NCBI GenBank assembly: GCA_021160885.1
Contig: JAGHBR010000483.1
Location: 1 to 9,524, forward strand
Direction of reading: 5' to 3'
DNA from: Caldisericaceae bacterium
GTDB lineage: Bacteria; Calditrichota; Calditrichia; Calditrichales; Calditrichaceae
DNA: 9,524 bases
The position numbers and the translations under genes were made by a program. Every line of letters starts with the position of its first letter. Within the stretch, counting starts at the first letter, position 1. Positions 7,539-9,524 of the stretch are shown here, piece by piece. A model generated the notes under the pieces. That model searched no databases. It worked only from the letters and a program-made list of their open reading frames with translations, and was not told where the DNA came from.

Positions 7539-8555
7539 ATGGGAAAAGATAGCGTTTATTTAAATTTTGTTTTTGTAGCAATTTCACTTTTATTATTGAT
7601 TCTGGTTGGTATTTTGGGTTACAGCCTTATTGAAGGTTGGAATTGGCTGGATGCATTTTACCAAACAGTAATCACGTTTTCAACGGTGGGCTTTCACGAA
7701 GTTTCTCCGCTCAGTCAGGCTGGACGCATGTTTACTGTTTTTTTGATCTTTTTCGGTCTGGTAATTATTGCTTTGCTTTCGGGAAGTGTAACCACCTGGT
7801 TTGTTTCATCTCAAATTTTAGCTAAAAGGAAAATTCAAAAAATGAAGAAGAAAATTGCTTCTTTAAAGGATCACGTCATTATCTGTGGCGGTGGTGAAAC
7901 GGCAAAAACCGTAATCCGTGAGCTGCTGCAGGCTAAAAAACCCTTTGTGGTGATTGAGCAAAAACCAGAAATTGTCAATGAGCTCAAGGAGTTGTTTCCT
8001 GAAATGTTGATTATTGAAGGTGACGCTACCAAAGATGAGATTCTGGAAGAAGCGAATATTGCCAAAGCTCACGGCTTAATTACCACCATGCCCGTAGATG
8101 CGGACAACCTGTTTATTGTAGTTTCAGCACGCAGTTTAAATCCTAATTTAATCGTCATTTCCAGGGCAGTTGATCCGCACACTGAATCCAAACTGTACAA
8201 GGCCGGGGCCAACTACGTAATTGTACCCAATGTGGTAGAAGGATTGCGCATGGCTTCCGTTTTGCTGCGCCCCACTCTGGTTAGTTTTCTGGAAATCATG
8301 ATGTCCAACAATGATGTGGCATTACGTTTAGAAGAAGTCGCCTTGCCAGATGATTCCAACTTAATTGAAAAAACTTTAAACGAAGCCAGAATTCCGCAAC
8401 GAACGGGGCTGATTGTCATTGCTTTAAAAAGGGCAAAAGATTCTCAATGGATCTTCAATCCGGTTTCCTCAACCATTTTACACAAAAATGATCGATTGAT
8501 TGTGTTGGGAGATGAAGAACGGATTGGAAAGTTACATGCTCTGTTAAAGGAGTAA
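7539..8555 (+). CDS. Two-helix potassium channel with C-terminal RCK (TrkA-N/TrkA-C) domains
   Basis: A 338-residue ion channel of the MthK-like layout: helix 1 (about 8-30), pore helix and filter (36-52), helix 2 (about 63-89), a short basic linker, a TrkA-N/RCK domain (about 111-225) and a TrkA-C domain (about 260-338). It would sit as a tetramer in the inner membrane with an octameric cytoplasmic gating ring. The filter reads STVGFHEV (48-55) rather than TVGYGD; Thr-Val-Gly-Phe is compatible with K+ selectivity, but His-Glu after it is unusual. The Rossmann turn is GGGETA (117-122) with an acidic residue E140 after strand 2, as in nucleotide-binding RCK domains, so NAD(H) or another adenine nucleotide may be the ligand; Ca2+ is an alternative. 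The ATG at 7539 is needed to include helix 1. Only a weak AGG precedes it. It is transcribed divergently from metG and probably together with the next gene. Confidence 0.92.
   Translation: MGKDSVYLNFVFVAISLLLLILVGILGYSLIEGWNWLDAFYQTVITFSTVGFHEVSPLSQAGRMFTVFLIFFGLVIIALLSGSVTTWFVSSQILAKRKIQKMKKKIASLKDHVIICGGGETAKTVIRELLQAKKPFVVIEQKPEIVNELKELFPEMLIIEGDATKDEILEEANIAKAHGLITTMPVDADNLFIVVSARSLNPNLIVISRAVDPHTESKLYKAGANYVIVPNVVEGLRMASVLLRPTLVSFLEIMMSNNDVALRLEEVALPDDSNLIEKTLNEARIPQRTGLIVIALKRAKDSQWIFNPVSSTILHKNDRLIVLGDEERIGKLHALLKE
8546..8552 (+). promoter_or_regulatory. Ribosome binding site inside the end of the channel gene
   Basis: AAAGGAG occupies the last Lys-Glu codons of the channel gene, immediately before its TAA (8553-8555), and stands 9 bases from the TTG at 8562. 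It decides the TTG start of the next gene and suggests that the two are translated in a coupled way. Confidence 0.75.
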
Positions 8556-8561
8556 TTCTCT

Positions 8562-9191
8562 TTGACTTTTGATTTTTCAAAGGTCGGTGAGCAGTTTCAG
8601 TTTAATTGCACTCAATGCGCCGATTGCTGCAGCGGGGATCAAACCGTTCTGCTCAATCTTTACGATCTCTACAAGTTAGCGCGGCACCTAAAATTGCCGA
8701 ACACACAACTTCTGTTTGAACAAAAAATACTTTTTTTAAAGCTTGATGAAGAAAACGCGGTGTTCAGGCCGCAAATCAGGTTTAAAACAAAACCCTTAAA
8801 ATTTTGTCCCTTTTTGATTAACGAATGGACAGAAAACAATCAAATTAAAGGTTGGTGTCAACTACATCCGCATGCTAAGCCGTTGGTCTGTGCCCTGTCG
8901 CCGGTTGGAATCCGGCTTGATAGCCGGCAAGATCAACTTGAGTTTTTGCTGGTACCTCCGACTTCAAATTGCCCGGGACTAAAAGAACCGGTGATCCAAT
9001 CGCTGGGAAAATATTTACAGCCCTACAAAAGAGAAATTGAATGGCAAACGGATTTTTTTAATATCCTGGAAATTTGTAAATCAAAGAACTGGACCGCTGA
9101 GGATTTTAAACAGGAATTGTACACTTTCCCTGTATTAGAACCTTTTGAACAAATACTGAATCAATTGCGGAAAAATTTCGAATTTGCTTAA
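8562..9191 (+). CDS. YkgJ family cysteine cluster protein
   Basis: A 209-residue soluble protein of the YkgJ/CxxCxxCC family (UPF0153 type), predicted to bind zinc or an iron-sulfur cluster; its biochemical role is not established. The signature is CTQCADCC (16-23). The later family cysteines are C82 (FCPFL), C99 (GWCQLHPHAKP), C110 (LVCALSPVG) and C137 (NCPGL), so eight cysteines are well placed, plus C172. No signal peptide or membrane helix is seen. The only suitable start is TTG at 8562, served by AAAGGAG at 8546-8552 within the channel gene; the gap between the genes is 6 bases. The pairing suggests one transcript and perhaps a shared physiological context, but a link to K+ transport is inference. 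After the stop lies a long gene-free stretch with stem-loops, one of which may end the transcript. Confidence 0.88.
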   Translation: MTFDFSKVGEQFQFNCTQCADCCSGDQTVLLNLYDLYKLARHLKLPNTQLLFEQKILFLKLDEENAVFRPQIRFKTKPLKFCPFLINEWTENNQIKGWCQLHPHAKPLVCALSPVGIRLDSRQDQLEFLLVPPTSNCPGLKEPVIQSLGKYLQPYKREIEWQTDFFNILEICKSKNWTAEDFKQELYTFPVLEPFEQILNQLRKNFEFA

Positions 9192-9259
9192 AAAGTTAAT
9201 TCCTAATTGAGAAATAGCATGACAGCGTGGACTAAAATAGTACAACTAAAATTTGCACC

Positions 9260-9299
9260 ACATCGTGGAAAAACTCTCCCACTGGGGAGTTTACGATGT
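9260..9299 (+). terminator. Stem-loop after the YkgJ gene, possible transcript end
   Basis: AAACTCTCC (9271-9279) pairs with GGGGAGTTT (9284-9292) around the loop CACT, with one G-U pair. Outside a GGAA bulge the stem continues as ACATCGT (9260-9266) with ACGATGT (9293-9299). A T6 run comes only at 9311-9316, so it is not a classical Rho-independent terminator, though it is the first strong hairpin after the stop, about 70 bases downstream. Confidence 0.35.
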
Positions 9300-9313
9300 T
9301 TAATGAATAATTT

Positions 9314-9369
9314 TTTGCACAACATCGTTGACTCCATTTTCAGATTTTGAGTCTATGATGTTGTGCAAA
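9314..9369. repeat. Long hairpin, 21-base arms with two mismatches
   Basis: The arm at 9314-9334 and the arm at 9349-9369 are reverse complements over 21 bases: 13 perfect outer pairs (TTTGCACAACATC), a three-base zone with two mismatches, and 5 perfect inner pairs (GACTC), around a 14-base loop (9335-9348). No T-run follows the hairpin on either strand, which argues against a terminator. The inner and outer stems separated by an imperfect zone recall recombination sites that fold as single strands. Confidence 0.75.
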
Positions 9370-9377
9370 CTCTCACC

Positions 9378-9399
9378 TAATAATTAAAATTAATTATTA
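9378..9399. repeat. AT-only perfect inverted repeat
   Basis: TAATAATTA (9378-9386) and TAATTATTA (9391-9399) are perfect reverse complements around AAAT. In DNA this rich in A and T such a repeat has limited significance, although it stands 8 bases from the long hairpin. Confidence 0.5.
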
Positions 9400-9457
9400 T
9401 TTTGCTTATTTTATTGTTATCTTATTATTAAGCACTACTCCGATTTCACTAAACCTT

Positions 9458-9486
9458 CTTATTCTGAACCTCTATTCAGGAATAAG
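9458..9486. repeat. Stem-loop with one bulged G
   Basis: CTTATTCTGAA (9458-9468) pairs with TTCAG-G-AATAAG (9475-9486), leaving one unpaired G (9479 or 9480) and a six-base loop. Eleven base pairs with a single extra base is more than expected by chance at this spot. No T-run follows, and no function is assigned. Confidence 0.5.
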
Positions 9487-9524
9487 TGTGCATTTCTGTT
9501 AAATTTTAATATCCTGTCTAAATA

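Larger units (their letters stand above)
9252..9369. repeat. Cluster of four copies of a ~20-base motif in alternating orientation
   Basis: The motif is roughly TTTGCAC(A/C)ACATCGTNNACTC. Copy A is at 9252 on the plus strand (with a few extra bases before ACTC). Copy B is partial on the minus strand (about 9286-9300, ACATCGTAAACTC). Copy C is at 9314-9334 on the plus strand. Copy D is at 9349-9369 on the minus strand. A and C match at 16 of the first 18 bases and start 62 bases apart. The head-to-head arrangement makes A pair with B and C pair with D. The family is not identified. Confidence 0.7.
9192..9524. other. Gene-free region rich in stem-loops
   Basis: No open frame of useful length is seen on either strand in these 333 bases. 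The region is AT-rich apart from the repeats and contains four separate inverted repeats (9260-9299, 9314-9369, 9378-9399, 9458-9486) and a short direct repeat ACTAAAAT (9231-9238 and 9245-9252). It follows the YkgJ gene and probably contains that transcript's end, but holds more structure than a terminator needs. Confidence 0.6.

Noticed and set aside
7054..7587. A 177-codon open frame on the minus strand in the metG/channel gap
   Set aside because: It overlaps the start of the well-supported channel gene, has no ribosome binding site or known domain, and its composition (runs of Phe, Leu, Cys, Arg) looks like noncoding translation.
9252..9369. CRISPR array
   Set aside because: The copies alternate in orientation and there are only four, one of them partial; CRISPR repeats are direct and regularly spaced.

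Overview
The window looks like chromosomal backbone from a moderately AT-rich bacterium. No organism name can be proved from the sequence. Family content, readable Shine-Dalgarno sites, frequent TTG starts and a metG-tatD-rsmA-mgtE order fit a Gram-negative of the FCB/Calditrichota kind; this is an impression, not a placement.

Positions 1-6922 (minus strand) hold a co-directional block read right to left: metG (methionyl-tRNA synthetase with a C-terminal tRNA-binding domain), a TatD-family metal-dependent hydrolase, rsmA/ksgA (16S rRNA dimethyladenosine methyltransferase), mgtE (CBS-gated Mg2+ channel/transporter) and an AMP-forming acyl-CoA synthetase. A further gene probably starts at about position 27 and runs off the left edge. 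metG, tatD, rsmA and mgtE are separated by 26 and 20 bases and then overlap by 20 bases, so they are very likely one operon joining tRNA charging, ribosome maturation and Mg2+ supply. A 148-base gap before the acyl-CoA synthetase leaves room for a separate promoter.

Positions 6923-7538 form a 616-base divergent intergenic region. It holds a weak metG promoter candidate, a more GC-rich island with an 8-bp inverted repeat that may be a dispersed repeat or gene remnant, an A9 run and a pair of 9-bp direct repeats just before the next gene.

Positions 7539-9191 (plus strand) encode a two-helix potassium channel with a cytoplasmic RCK/TrkA domain and an unusual TVGFHE pore signature. A YkgJ-type CxxCxxCC protein follows 6 bases later; its ribosome binding site lies in the last codons of the channel gene.

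Positions 9192-9524 contain no gene but a dense run of stem-loops. They include four copies of one ~20-base motif in alternating orientation, and the third and fourth form a long hairpin. This is the least explained part of the window and the best place to look for something new (an attC-like recombination site, the end of a mobile element, or a structured repeat). The rest is ordinary, well-known gene content.
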